Positions 1-11,329 of a stretch of 64,000 bases of DNA are shown piece after piece. Made by a program: the position numbers and the translations under genes. Source of the stretch: Ambrosia x helenae (taxonomy: Eukaryota > Streptophyta > Magnoliopsida > Asterales > Asteraceae). The notes under the pieces are model-generated. The model saw nothing but the letters and a program-made list of their open reading frames with translations, was not told the origin of the DNA and did not search any database. Within the stretch, counting starts at the first letter, position 1. Each line of letters begins with the position of its first letter. Where the stretch lies: positions 122,525,682 to 122,589,681 of the forward strand of contig CM061229.1 of the NCBI GenBank assembly GCA_030844895.1, given 5' to 3'.

Positions 1-2
1 AG

Positions 3-1457
3 TGGATTTATCGTATTAAATTCAAATCTGATGGTTCCGTTGATAGATACAAAGCTCGTCTAGTGGCACAAGGATTCACTCAAGTACCGGGCATCGATTT
101 CTCACATACATTCAGCCCGGTAGTAAAATCCTCCACAATTCGAGTGGTTCTAAGTCTTGCTATCTCTCAACGATGGAATCTAAGGCAACTTGACGTTAAC
201 AACGCCTTTTTGAATGGTCATCTCAATGAAACCATTTTCATGGAACAACCTCCAGGTTTTGTAAGTACCACTCACCCATATCATGTGTGCAAATTAAATC
301 GGGCTCTCTACGGTTTAAAACAAGCACCACGAGCTTGGTTTCATCGTCTAAGTGCCTTTCTTATTACTCTCGATTTTCAATGTAGCAGGGCCGATCCATC
401 TTTATTTGTTTATCACCATAAAAGCACTTTTGTTTACCTCCTTGTTTATGTTGATGACATTATCATCACCGATAACAATGACAAATTCATCAAACAATTT
501 ACCCACAACCTTCACAAGGAGTTCCAAATCAAAGACCTCGGTTCTCTAAGCTTTTTCCTAGGACTAGAGGCCTCTCACACCAATGACGGCCTTTTGTTAA
601 CTCAATCAAAATACGCTTTTGAGATTTTATCAAAAGCTGGCCTCTTGGACTCCAAACCCGTCTCTACTCCTCTTACATCCAAAGACACTTTCAACTCTAC
701 CGGTTCTCCGTTTCATGATCCCACCCTATACCGTTCATTAGTCGGTGCTCTTCAATACCTCACCATTACCCGACCAGATATCTCATATGCCGTTAACCAA
801 GCTAGCCAATATCTTCAACATCCCACCACCACTCACTTCCAACTCGTCAAAAGGATCCTTCGATACGTCAAAGGCACTATATCTTATGGTTTAATTTTTA
901 CTCGTCGAGCTAATCCTGTGTTACTAGGTTTTTCTGATGCAGATTGGGCATGATGCATTGACACTCGAAGATCTACCTACGGTTATTGCATCTACTTAGG
1001 AGGAAACCTCGTCTCTTGGAGTGCTAAGAAACAACCAACAGTGTCAAGATCAAGCTGCGAGTCGGAATACCGAGCCATGGCAAACACGGCAGCAGAAATC
1101 ATTTGGATCACCCACCTCCTACGAGAACTCCATGCTCTACCTCCGGGACCACCCACACTCTTATGCGACAACAAAAGCGCTCTATTCATTAGTCCAAATC
1201 CCATCTCACACAAAAGAGCTAAACATATAGACATCGATTATCACTTTGTTCGTGAGTTAGTCACCGCCGGTCGTCTTCACACCAAATTCATCTCAACGGA
1301 TCAACAAGTTGCCGATATTTTTACAAAAACTCTACCGAAGCCACAGTTTCAAAAGTTTCGCACAATGCTTCGCTTAGGACCTCCAGCTTGCATTGACGGG
1401 GGGTGTCAACATAAATCAAGCACTAATTCAAGTTCTACAATTTCTCCTAAATCTTAG
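3..1457 (+). pseudogene. Ty1/copia polyprotein end: reverse transcriptase and RNase H
   Basis: The frame is open from base 3, so the element begins left of the window. The translation has the copia RT signatures in order: LVAQGFTQ at the start, DVNNAFLNG, YGLKQAPRAW, the catalytic YVDDI and DLGSLSFFLG. The RNase H part follows, with SDADWA, then SSCESEYRAMA and the tail VADIFTKTLPKPQF. A TGA at 951-953 interrupts the frame at a place where the family normally has Gly after DADWA; the same frame resumes at once and runs to 1457. One substitution is therefore the only visible break. The gag, protease and integrase parts lie outside. The rest of the frame is intact, so the copy looks young. It is a retrotransposon pseudogene, not a host gene. 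Confidence 0.93.
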
Positions 1458-1594
1458 CATAGTCTTGACTGTATAACTTGTGTATTCATTAGAGAGATAT
1501 TCTCTCCTTGATCATAGCTATTTGTTGTAGTATATATTTGCTATTGTTTTGTAATACAAATCATTTGAATTGTAAATTACCTCAGTCTTTTACA
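1404..1594 (+). repeat. Probable 3' LTR of the copia element
   Basis: A purine tract (gacggggggg-like, 1395-1403) lies just before TGTCAAC at 1404, the usual polypurine-tract to LTR transition. The last coding bases overlap the LTR start, as in many copia elements. A plausible end is the TACA at 1591-1594, giving about 190 bp. The 5' LTR is outside the window, so the end cannot be confirmed by comparison. Confidence 0.5.
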
Positions 1595-3640
1595 CTTATT
1601 CTTCCCTTTATTGGAAGACGTAGGCTGACGGGATGATGATAATGTGTGTTTTTCTAATCTATAAAGTAATTCTACGCAAATTTAATGCCACTAGACCGAC
1701 CACTACGTCATGAATTATTATTGTATTTTACGCTAATTCCTTTATTTGGTGGAACATAGGGAAATATGGCTTTGTTAGAGTGGAGTGATTGACATAGGTT
1801 TAACTTCTTTTCTATGTTTTTTGTCTTGTTTTCTGTTTATTCTAGCTCCTTGCTAGAGTTTCGTTTATAATATGTCGTTGTTCCAACCAAAAAGAAAAAA
1901 GAAAAAAAAAAGCTTAAGCATTATGATGTTTTCAGTGTATTGATTAATTAAACGATATATATGTTATGAAAGTGCCAAATGGTGGATCTCAAAGGATCTT
2001 CTTTGTATTTGATGTTGATTTCAAGGACATTAAACTAAGGGTCTGCCTAAACTAAACATTAGATTAGATGTGACCTTAATTCTAGAAAAAATAGACTAAA
2101 AGCTCAAATCCATTTCTCATATTATTATTACATTCGAATGTGCGAATTTCAAAATCTGGAATTTGTACGACAACAACCTTAACCAGTAACGTACGTTCGC
2201 TTCTGCTTTTATTTCTTTTTCCTTTTTTTTAAGAGAATGATATTGAGAGGTTGGTTTGTATATAAAATGGTTTTTCAAGATAACAAAAGATAAACACTAG
2301 AATACGTGTCAAGATAAATAGTAGTAACTTAATGCTTATCTTGAAGCCTTGATGAGAGAAAGACTGGAATTCCAAGTCAAGATTTTAATTTACTCAGCCA
2401 TAAATAACACCTTTAATAAACGATGCACATTTTGACAAAAATAGGACTTGTATGTTGCCAATGAGCGACTTTTTTAAACTATAATTGGACCCACATTGAC
2501 AAAACATTTGGTATCTTACTTTATGATCTTTAAACTTTAAATAAATTTGTATACCCCTTTTTTGCTTTTTCATGAGTGGTAATTAATTTTCATTATGTGT
2601 GTATTATATTATAGTAACCAATTATTTGTTAAAACATACTCTTTTCTTTTAGAGCTCCTTTATGATATACGGTAGGTATTTACATATTTTATAGTTCGTA
2701 TCACGGGTAAAAACATATTATTGGACATAACATGTAATAGTTTCAGGTATTCATTATCACATACATATATGCGTGCATGTGCACACAATTTAATTAAATA
2801 ATATAATAAAATAATTTATTACGTATATGGTTATTTGTATGAAGAAAAATAAATGAAACCTAATAGTAATAGGCCCACTTTCAATGGATGACAAATGCTG
2901 GTCCAACAACTCCCTTTATCACTAAAGGATGGGTCTGGTGGACAAGAGTTCCAACAAGTTGCTTTCATAATCTGAGCTGTATAATAGCTGTTGTACATAC
3001 ATGCTTTACACTTGTACCATGCACACTCATAAATTATTGTTGTTATGATGCATACCAAAGTGGCAAAAAAATCTAGAGACACAGAATATCAAATAGTAAT
3101 AACAATAATGTCAAATAAAATATTAAAGTTATACAAATAATATATAGTGCATCATTTATAAAGAAAGAGACTTGTACATTTCTCTTTGTTAAAAATTTAA
3201 TAGGATTCATTAACCAAAATAGACTTGAATTGACTTATACCGGAATTAACAACGGAATTACGGGTGTAAATAAGTTTTAACTAAGCTCAAACTCGACCCA
3301 TTTAATTTTAGAGAGCTCAAGTTTGACTTATGCCTAGTTTCAACCCTATGTTTAAAATTGAAACCTAGAATATGAATAATTTTATAAGCTTGAGTTTTGT
3401 TCAAGCTTGACTAGTTGATTATTTATTAATCATATATAACATAATAATATATAGTGTAAGGATCAAATTCAAATGAGCTTAACCTACTAAACACGGAGTT
3501 CTTTTTAATTTTTTTCCCATTAACTTAAACATACTTTCTAGATGAATAATATATATAAAAAAATTAGCGTAATTACGTTATTAGAGTACTTATAGTAGTT
3601 TACACTAAAGTAATTACGTAATTACTCTACAAAGTAAGTA
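1595..3640. other. AT-rich intergenic DNA, no gene seen
   Basis: No frame here shows a recognisable protein family. The short open frames near 2831-3082 overlap on both strands and have low-complexity translations. I see no TIR pair or terminal motif I can defend. Confidence 0.5.
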
Positions 3641-3846
3641 TCCTATTTTTTTTTTTAGATTTCAGTACTAAAATAAAAAGCAATATCACTTCTCACATTA
3701 AGACTTATTTATAGGATACAACCATTTTATACAAGAACTTTATTTATAATATGAGATATTAAATTATCTCTCTTTATTATAATAAACAATTCCACAGTAT
3801 GTCACTTGTTTTTGACAATTTATTTAATTTCAACAAAGGGGACAAA

Positions 3847-4209
3847 TTACATAAGGATAGCAGGTAGGCGGGCAACAAACGGCACCGCCACCCTCTTCTG
3901 AATAGAGAACCCTAATCTAGAGAAAACAAATCCTCGCCTCTGGGGAGTCGAGAAGTTGCTGTGGACGACCCGCTGGACTCTCGTCAGAAACCTGATTGCT
4001 TCCGGTGCCAATGAGCCAAAAGTGTCAAAGGCCAAAGGGACAAAAGCATGTTGGTTATCCTCACACGCTTTGGCGTGCTTTGCCACCTTGTTCGACTCTG
4101 CTCTAAGTACCGCTTGCCTCGGCACGAACCCACTCTCCCTGAAACCCGCTAAAGGGGACACACCCGTAAGGTCCACGCATGCGTGTTTCCCACCTTCCCA
4201 ACCAAACAC
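3847..4209 (-). pseudogene. Tail of a plant retroelement ORF (reverse-transcriptase-type)
   Basis: The minus-strand translation has the string GVSPLAGFRESGFVPRQA, then KHAKACEDNQHAF, PLAFDTFGSLAPEA and RVQRVVHSN, and ends near PFVARLPAIL. I know this pattern as the C-terminal end of many plant retroelement-derived predicted proteins (consensus around FAFDTFGFLAPEAV and RVQRVMHSN), often mis-annotated as host genes. The catalytic RT part is not present in the 300 bases upstream on this strand, where a TA microsatellite begins, so the copy is 5' truncated. A run of T at 3648-3657 could be the remains of a poly(A) tail. Family recognition is from memory. Confidence 0.5.
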
Positions 4210-4220
4210 TTTGGCGTGCT

Positions 4221-4225
<5 letters not shown>

Positions 4226-4273
<48 letters not shown>
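4226..4273. repeat. (TA)n microsatellite
   Basis: About 24 uninterrupted TA units follow directly after a repeated 14-base stretch (tttggcgtgcttt) that also occurs at 4070-4083. Confidence 0.95.
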
Positions 4274-4277
<4 letters not shown>

Positions 4278-4355
4278 TTCTTATTTTTAATATTATGTAC
4301 TATGTAGTGAGTTCCATCTTTGGCTAGCTTGGACTTGTTAAAGCTTAATAATACA

Positions 4356-4432
4356 AGCTCTTAGCAAGCCAAGCTCTTAGCAAGCCAATCTAGAGTAGCT
4401 AGCTAAAGCCAATCTAGAGTAGCTAGCTAAAG
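4356..4432. repeat. Short tandem duplications
   Basis: The 15-mer gctcttagcaagcca occurs twice in a row, then a 25-base unit beginning gccaatctagagtag occurs twice. The stretch from here to the KTI12 stop holds nothing else I recognise. Confidence 0.8.
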
Positions 4433-4808
4433 GCACCACTTGTTTACATCCTTACACTAAATTATCCAAACGGTCTTCCAAATCCCTATAACAAAACAAA
4501 CCGACACTGCCATATTAAACTAAAATAAAACCTTATCGCTTACAAGTACCTATAAATCTTTAATATATAAGATAATATTTGGCACTTTGCTTTTGAAACA
4601 CCATAAAGTTGCTCATTTGATTGTCAACTAGAGTTTTGTCGGCATGTTCAATAATAGTGACTATTTTGAAACAAAAAAAAGGTCATATATGATATTTGAA
4701 TACAACAAATAAAAGTTAAGAAATCATCACAAAACAAGCCTTGAACAAAACTGAAACAAGAATCAATTGTAATGCCAAAACAGTCTAGAAACATTCTTGG
4801 CACATTCT

Positions 4809-5716
4809 TCATCCACTTCCAAATTCTTGGTTCAAATAGTCGATGAACATTCTCTTTGCACTGTCGGCGTCCAAAGGTGGCGGTAGCCCGCTTAAGCTCG
4901 ATTGACCAGTCAGCTTTATAAAAGTTTTTCTTAGTCTACGAAGCTCGGGTAACCCAACCGACCTTGAAATGTTGATAGTTGGTAAGTTATGGCTGATAGA
5001 AAGTCCGGTCACAGGCCCACCCATGGCTAATGACTGAGCCTCAACAATAGCACTGGTTACCTCCTGTGTGGCTCGGTCCATTTCATAGAGTGAATTCGCC
5101 TCTGTAAACCGAGCACTCTGTGTTGCTATTGTTGGCTGCAAGATTTTAACATCTCGGGTTTTTGAGTCCACTTTTTTGGTTATGTAGGATACAAGATCTA
5201 TAATAGCAGGAGAAGATTTATCTATCCCGTCTTTAAACGGCCATAGCTCAAATAAAGGCGAATCCATCGGTTCCTTCTATCGGGTCTCTCAAATCTCCTA
5301 ACTAAATCTTCAAAAATACCATCATTATACGAAACTCCATCTTTCTCCCTGCGTTCTTCATTCCAGTTTCTACAGTTGGTTTCTTCAACATCACAGAAAA
5401 GGACACAATGCCGAATTCCTGCAGCGCGTGCAAGACACCATAACTCGTATCTGTAACCCTTTATGCTGTTAAGAGAATCTACTATTATTATGTTATCTTT
5501 TGATAGCGACCTATCAACTTCTGATCTAAGTACTCCCCTTAAGTTTTTCTCGGAGGTCATTTCTGCATAGGTTTGATTGCGATCAAGATGAAAGGAATTT
5601 TCGTCAATGATTCTGACATTAGGTTTAGGCTCTATGTCCTTTAGAGCTTCGGCTAGGCAAAGAGCAGCTGTTGACTTCCCACTGCTTGGTTGACCACAAA
5701 TTATGACCAATGCCAT
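4809..5716 (-). CDS. KTI12: KTI12/DRL1, Elongator-associated P-loop ATPase (frame broken)
   Basis: KTI12 (DRL1/ELO4 in Arabidopsis) is a P-loop protein that partners the Elongator complex, needed for wobble-uridine modification of tRNAs and for leaf patterning. The first part (5716 down to about 5265) starts MALVIICGQPSSGKST, a Walker A motif at residues 8-16. It continues with RIIDENSFHLDRNQ, VDSLNSIKGYRYELWC and FEDLVRRFE. The second part (5267 to 4809) carries DSPLFELWPF, ILQPTIATQ, GLPELRRLRKTF and ends FIDYLNQEFGSG. Together they make about 302 residues, the usual plant length, with no intron, as in Arabidopsis. At about 5264-5265 a GGG expected after the Trp codon is GG, so the frame is lost at RNRW. 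Either this is a recent null allele or a consensus error. Everything else is conserved, which argues for an error or a very recent lesion. Confidence 0.93.
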
Positions 5717-6389
5717 TCAAAGGAGATGACTTTGATTGCAAACACAAATGTTTCTTTCTTGATAGCGTGTGTGGGGCAAATGATCAAGTGAAAATCCTGT
5801 TTATGACAAGAACATAAGTTATATCGACTACTGAGTGGAGTTTCGATTGGTAGACTTTCCTAACCATTGTACTTAAGAACAAACCAACATTCTTGTAAAA
5901 ATTAACGGTAGTTTGAAACTAACATCCAAGTACAATGGTACCTTTTCTCATTCTTGCATATTATTGCTTTTGACATTTTCGGAAGAACATTTTGATTGCG
6001 AGAAAAGCTAAAGTACAATGGTTTAAAAAGTCAATAGCTGCTAGGTGTTGTTGACGTGGTAAAGTTCAAAATATTGAATGAGTCGAGATCTAGTACTACC
6101 TTTAAATCAGTGAATCTATTACTACTTGACTGCCCATGCTAGGCAGGTGGTGTTCATGAAGTGAAGAATAAATCTACTTCATTACTTAAGATACTTTATG
6201 ATTTAAAAAAAAAACTGCATTTAATTAGGTTGCATCTTTGAACTATTTGATACGCAGTGTATATGGATATTCTCTATTCCAAATTGACAATGAGCTTATA
6301 TAAAAAGGATTTTGAGAAAACAGTTATCAGAAGACAGAAAAGCTAAAATTAATGCAGTTGATCTACAAATATCCATGCTGTACTGCTCT
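5717..6389. other. Upstream region of KTI12, no coding sequence
   Basis: AT-rich DNA with no protein family in any frame. If KTI12 has a 5' intron, this is part of it; otherwise it is the promoter. Confidence 0.4.
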
Positions 6390-6514
6390 AAGTAGGATCA
6401 AGAAATGGCATACCTGCAGCTTTTCTAGTGAGAACTATGAGTCAGCAGCATCTGGTCTAGACCAACTAAACGAATACCAGACTAGAGACCTACCCGAGAC
6501 TGACCAAATAAATG

Positions 6515-6919
6515 CTTGGTTTTAAAAAGCGCAAAGCGCACAAAAGTGACAAGGTCTAAAACCGACACGCAAAGTGCAAAAGTGGTGGCCTTTTCGTACG
6601 CGAAGCGCAAAACGATTATATAATTTTTTTACATATCCTATAGGTTTTTAGCATTCTTTACCCAAAATATAGATACAAATACGGTTTATATATGATTTAA
6701 CTTAAATGTACAACCTTTTTAGCTACGTGTGTAACACTTCGAAGCACAAAAACACCCCATGTACGAAAAGCGCGCGCCTCATGGGCTTTTCTTTCCAAAA
6801 AAGCGCGCTTTTCTTGCGCATTTTGTACACTGCGCGCCTTGTGTGACATAAGGCACATTGATCCGCGCCTCAGGTCGCCTCGCACTCAAGCGCGCCTGAG
6901 GCGCGCTTTTAAAAGATAG
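6515..6919. mobile_element. hAT-type MITE, 405 bp
   Basis: The ends are imperfect inverted repeats (cttggttttaaaaagcgc at left, gcgcgcttttaaaagatag at right). They are flanked by a perfect 8-bp duplication AATAAATG at 6507-6514 and 6920-6927. The 8-bp size points to hAT. The interior is rich in gcgc words; the short minus-strand frame inside is not a gene. Confidence 0.85.
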
Positions 6920-7187
6920 AATAAATGTTCTCGCTACGGCTGTTGGTTATGGATTCCTGTAGTTTTTCCCATGACCTCGGAGAGTGCTTTTCTGTGCAAG
7001 GTCACTGACATACCCTTTTCCCCATGACCTCAGAGAGTGCCTGTATTAAGTTTAAACTAAACCTAACCAAAACCAAAAATCTACAAGAATCCAAGACGAC
7101 AGCCATATTGATAACATTTATCCAGTACGCCGCAGCCTCGCAGGTAGGTCCTGGGTCGTGTATTCGGTGAAGTTTGTCTAAACTGGA

Positions 7188-7604
7188 CAGTGTTGTAAAA
7201 GGCGGCCTAGGCGGCCGCCTAGGCGCTAGGCGGTGGTAAAACTTGGAATTTTGCCCTAGGCGGATTCCTGGGCGATTTGGCAGTTAGTCGGAGCCTAGGC
7301 GGAGCCTAGGCGGTCCTAGGCGGGCCTAGGCGAGCCTAGGCGGTGTTATTTTTTATTTTTTTTTATTTTTTTTCTAAGTATTTCTAGGTATTTCTTAGTA
7401 TTATGTGTATATATCTAAGTATTATGTGTATATATCTTAACATATTTTAAAAAAAACCCCTAAATTTGTGTGTATATATATAATACGTATAAAATACCAA
7501 AACGCCTAATTCCGCCTAATTTTCGCCTAGTCCCGACTAGTCCCGACTAGTCCCTAGGCTGGACCTCACCGCCTGCCTAGCGCCTAGAGCCTTTTACAAC
7601 ACTG
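7188..7604. mobile_element. hAT-type MITE with cctaggcgg repeats, 417 bp
   Basis: The terminal inverted repeat is CAGTGTTGTAAAAGGC, and the right end is its complement. The flanking 8-bp duplication AAACTGGA (7180-7187 and 7605-7612) is perfect. The left half has about ten copies of cctaggcgg-like words and the right end their complements, so the transcript would fold strongly. Confidence 0.92.
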
Positions 7605-7680
7605 AAACTGGATGCTGCACACTCCTAATTCTCACTAGAAAAGTTGCAGATATGCCATTTCCTGATCCTACTCAAACGGA

Positions 7681-8290
7681 TTTAGTGTCGATAATTCTAG
7701 AACATGACACATTTCATGTATACCATTTGATAATAAGATTAGGTATTCTAATAACCGTATAAAAAAATCTTCTTTATTCAATTTCATTGAAACAGAAAAA
7801 AATGCACATAAAAGATCACAAACTGAAATTCTAACGCTAGCAGCAGGAGCCGTAAGTTGGCGATAACAACAGAAGCAAGCGGCCAGAAACTTTCAGACAG
7901 ATCAAAGAAACAGCCTTTCATTACAAGTAGCAGTAGTGACTAGCTTACAATCTCCAAACAGTTTAACTATTTCTCAAAAACTAAACCTATGGAACTTCAT
8001 CCATTTCATATACTCTATAAGCCCTAAAGAACCAATTTAAATACAATACTGAATAAGTCTACTGATATGAACAAATAAAGATCCTTAAAGTAAATAACTT
8101 TACATTCATATAACCCTATTGACGCATCAGGGGAACTATAAGACAATATTTTCAATGATTTCAGCACAAAAAAACACTAATTTCTTGCACATAAACCCTA
8201 ATAACGAAACACAAAATTATTATTATTACTGAAATCTAAAAAAGTAGGAATAGCAATTCAGTAACATGTTATTGAACAAGAGACCGAAGA
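7681..8290. other. Intergenic, no gene seen
   Basis: AT-rich sequence without a protein family or a defensible repeat boundary. Confidence 0.4.
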
Positions 8291-8299
8291 ATAAGTTAC

Positions 8300-8431
8300 C
8301 TTGTGCAGATTTCTTGCAATGGTGGCTGATGAGTTATATTATGTGTGATTCCAAAACCTTTTTATGAGTTATGACTGCTTTGTAGAAGAATATGAGAATA
8401 TTGTTGTTCCTCCTTCATCTTTTGTATATAG
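8300..8431 (-). promoter_or_regulatory. Possible distal promoter and 5' UTR exon, perhaps of KTI12
   Basis: On the minus strand a TATA-like TATATACAAA lies at 8431-8421. About 120 bases on there is a good donor, CACAAG then GTAACTTATT, at 8299. This would fit a first non-coding exon spliced towards KTI12, 2.6 kb away, with the palindrome region in the intron. No acceptor near 5720-5745 is convincing, so this is inference. Confidence 0.25.
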
Positions 8432-8798
8432 ACTCATAAGCCCTTAAATTTTGGTCCCTATAATATTATTTTATACCCTCTTTTATACTTGCAAAAATAT
8501 GTTTTCAAACATTATATAATTCATTTAAAAAAGTATCTTAAGATCTCAAAATCATAATTTTTTTCCCTTTAACGTATAAGATACAACTCTAAATCGATAG
8601 TACATTAATTCTAAACAATAATTACAATATAATTCTCTTATTTTAGTTACGCTTTAATTGCCTAATCTTTTACCAAATTATAGATAATTAGTTAGTTACA
8701 TTTTATCTCTTTATACAGAAATTAATTACCTCACGATTTCTAAACGCCCATAACATTTTCGTAGGTTTATATGTATATATCTATTATCTATTAATTAA

Positions 8799-9775
8799 TC
8801 TATTAATATATATAAAAGAATTAAACATTGCTGACGTGGCGTGCAATGGTGCCTTCAACCTCTCCATGAAACTGCCACGTGGCATCATAATTGAAAGACT
8901 TTAGTGTTTTTGAATTTTTTCCTTTTTTAATTAAAAAAATAAACATAAAACCCTAAATTCATCTCTCTATCTCTCAATTCTCAATTACTAAAATTAAATT
9001 GAGTTATTTTAGGAAAAAAACAACTTAAAAACAAATTTAAATTTTTCTCTCTTATGTTCCTCCCGTAATTTTTAAACGTTAATATCTTTTATATTCGAGA
9101 TTTTTTAAATAAAAAAATTACACCAAATTAACGAGCGTTTTATTATCTTTCCAACGAGTACCATAGTGCTATATAAAAAAGGGAGAAAAAACGACTTTTT
9201 TTGTGGTTATGTTCATACAAAAAAAAAACACAAAGTGTTCAAGTTATTCATTAATCATGTTTTTTCTTTTAAACCAGGTTCTTATCTACGATGTTGAAAT
9301 TCAGCCCAATCGTCATGCTATCATTGAAATTTTACTCTTCTAAAGATGGATAGGTATATCTTATCAAGAGAAGCTGGGAGAAAGAATCGCACAACACTGC
9401 AAGGTTATTTTTTTATTTATTTAATTACAAGAGTAATAATTATTACTATTAGTAATTAGTATTATTAGAATGGTTATATTTTTCAACCCACATCATGAAT
9501 TCTACATCTATATAAGTTAAAGTCAAATTGTAAAATATTTTAAATTACGTGAAGATGATTATATGTTGAAGGTTATCCTTTTAATACTGTATTATGTTTA
9601 ATATGGTTTATGCTTTTTATTTTTTTAACTTTTTAAATAAATGTTATTTTAACTAAGATTGATTATGTTTAAGTTATTTACTCTTTTCGTGATTTGAGTT
9701 TTCTTCTTTTATCATTTTTTTATTAAATCATATTAAATTTTTCAACCCCGGGACCTTCCCGGGGTAATCAGCTAG
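8799..9775 (+). mobile_element. Helitron 1, non-autonomous, 977 bp
   Basis: It begins TC (TCTATTAATATATATAAAAG) after an A. It has the subterminal palindrome gctgacgtggcg to gccacgtggc at 8831-8884. It ends with a perfect GC-rich hairpin CCCCGGGACCTTCCCGGGG (9746-9764) a few bases before CTAG, followed by T. These are the plant Helitron termini. Part of its interior (about 9050-9420) is shared with the composite Helitron at 34292, including an exon-like stretch near 9350-9400 whose origin I do not recognise. Confidence 0.88.
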
Positions 9776-10094
9776 TTAATCTATACATCTAATAAACTAA
9801 AGTCCATGAGGACACTTGGCACTCCCACATTCATCCTCAATTGTGTAGCCAATCATATTGTGCCAAGTGTCTCATTGTGGGAATTTATAAAATTTTTCTT
9901 TTTTCTAAAAATCAAAAATCATTTATTGGTTGGTCAAAATCGGTAATTAATATTAATTTTCCCATTAATAAGTTGGTCAAAATCGGTCATTAATAGTAAT
10001 TTTCCCATTAATAAGTTTCCTATTTGTTATATAATTTACTAAATCGATGTTTGTATGTATCTTAATATGAAGTATAATACTTCTTCTTAGTGTA

Positions 10095-10274
10095 GGCATA
10101 AGCAACGGCTTTACATCGTTTTCTTCATGCGCCGCGGGTAATCGGGTTTTGGTTTCTGGAATCGATGAATCGGAGGAGGAAAATGAGCTGGTGGTGGTGT
10201 CGTTTTATAAGTTTGCTGATTTTCCTGACCATGCTGATCTGCGTAAGCCCTTGAAAGATCTTTGTGAGAAGCTG
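10095..10274 (+). pseudogene. Captured exon of rhodanese-like STR7 (At2g40760 type)
   Basis: The frame reads ELVVVSFYKFADFPDHADLR followed by KPLKDLCEKL and then a clean donor, gtgagt, at 10275. I know this stretch, almost word for word, from plant chloroplast rhodanese/UPF0176 proteins such as Arabidopsis STR7. In those the next residues (a Gly-rich segment leading to the rhodanese domain) come from the following exon. No such exon follows here, and the frame instead runs into intron sequence. It is a single exon trapped in Helitron 2. The rhodanese active site is absent, so it cannot act as a sulfurtransferase. Confidence 0.82.
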
Positions 10275-11059
10275 GTGAGTGTTTTTTTTGACGAATTTAG
10301 CGATGAATTAGAAGAAATGTTTCTTGATGTTGGTTGTGTTAGTGATGTGATCAATGTTAAGTAATGTTAATTGATAAGGATAGAAAAATGATTATTAATC
10401 TTTTTCATAAATGTTTTTATATAGTAAAACTTTTGTTAGAATTTGGAGGCCTCAAGTCTTGTGCGTATGTTTTTATATTTATTGATGGAGAGGTGCATTC
10501 AAGTAGTTTTTTTGTCATCTATGGAGCGTTCTTGTAGAACCATTGTAGTTATTGAAATTTGGATGCTCATCACTTTTGAATTTTGATCCTTTTGAAGTTC
10601 AAGTATAACCAGATATAGTTTGTGCAAGTGAATAGTTCGGTTATATAATTAATAGAATTTTTTTAATTGTAATAATTAATAGTAATAATTTTGAAACTAA
10701 GGTATTGTGTATTCTTTCTGTTTGGAGTTCATCATCTTCTCAATTTCAAACCAATGTTTCACTTCGTTTGGCTGTGACAGGTGACGGTAATAGCAGTGGT
10801 GACCATGGTGCGGTGGTTAAGAGCCATGCCTTTATGAGTTTATTCTAATTAATTAAGCTTTGTATTTTATAATATTATATGTTATGGTGCAGTCACAATC
10901 AAATAAACTACAAAAGGATGTATAAGTTTAAGTCATTCTACTGGTTCGTTCATCTCCCAATTTATTTTTATTTTTGTAAATTCGAATGTGTATGTATAAT
11001 TTACAGTATGCTCATTGAGTTCGAGTGTGTATGATTTCGTAATTTCATTTGATTTTCAG

Positions 11060-11314
11060 GTTAATGTTCTATGGCATGGATAGGTGGCTCGATATTGATA
11101 ACATATCATACGAGGTAACAATACAAAAATTGTCTCATTTTAATCAAAATTATTTTTATATCACATTAATAACTTTCTTCTTTCATAATATTAGTCAATC
11201 TTCGACAAGTATTTAGGCATCCCCTTTCATTCGCAAACCTTAATACTTGGCTCCATTTTGTTTGAGTGGTTACACTTGAACGATCTTCTTCATATACAAA
11301 AACCGAAGAGTTAA
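11060..11314 (+). pseudogene. Captured two-exon C-terminal gene fragment, unidentified
   Basis: An acceptor (gattttcag) opens an exon at 11060-11114 encoding LMFYGMDRWLDIDNISYE, closed by the donor gtaaca. A second acceptor (aatattag) opens 11195-11314, encoding SIFDKYLGIPFHSQTLILG and then SILFEWLHLNDLLHIQKPKS before a stop. Phases agree across the 80-bp intron. The composition and correct splicing signals say it came from a real gene, but I do not recognise the family. Confidence 0.55.
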
Positions 11315-11329
11315 TTTCAATAGGTATGT

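Larger units (their letters stand above)
6390..7680. repeat. Long imperfect palindrome (about 470 bp after removing inserts)
   Basis: The sequence around 6393-6435 (gtaggatcaagaaatggc, then agcttttctagtgagaa) recurs as its reverse complement at 7630-7674. Pairing continues inwards: 6450-6500 with 7140-7187, and 6938-6975 (ggctgt, ggattcctgtag) with 7075-7115. The match is interrupted only by two hAT MITEs. The centre (6975-7065) has two direct copies of ccatgacctcggagagtg-like sequence. It looks like a fold-back element or an inverted duplication. I do not recognise its source. Confidence 0.75.

Noticed and set aside
2831..3082. Overlapping open frames on both strands, 60-80 codons
   Set aside because: Cys/Tyr-rich low-complexity translation, no start context and no family. 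Chance frames in AT-rich DNA.
6697..6885. 62-codon minus-strand frame
   Set aside because: Lies wholly inside the hAT MITE and translates its gcgc repeats.
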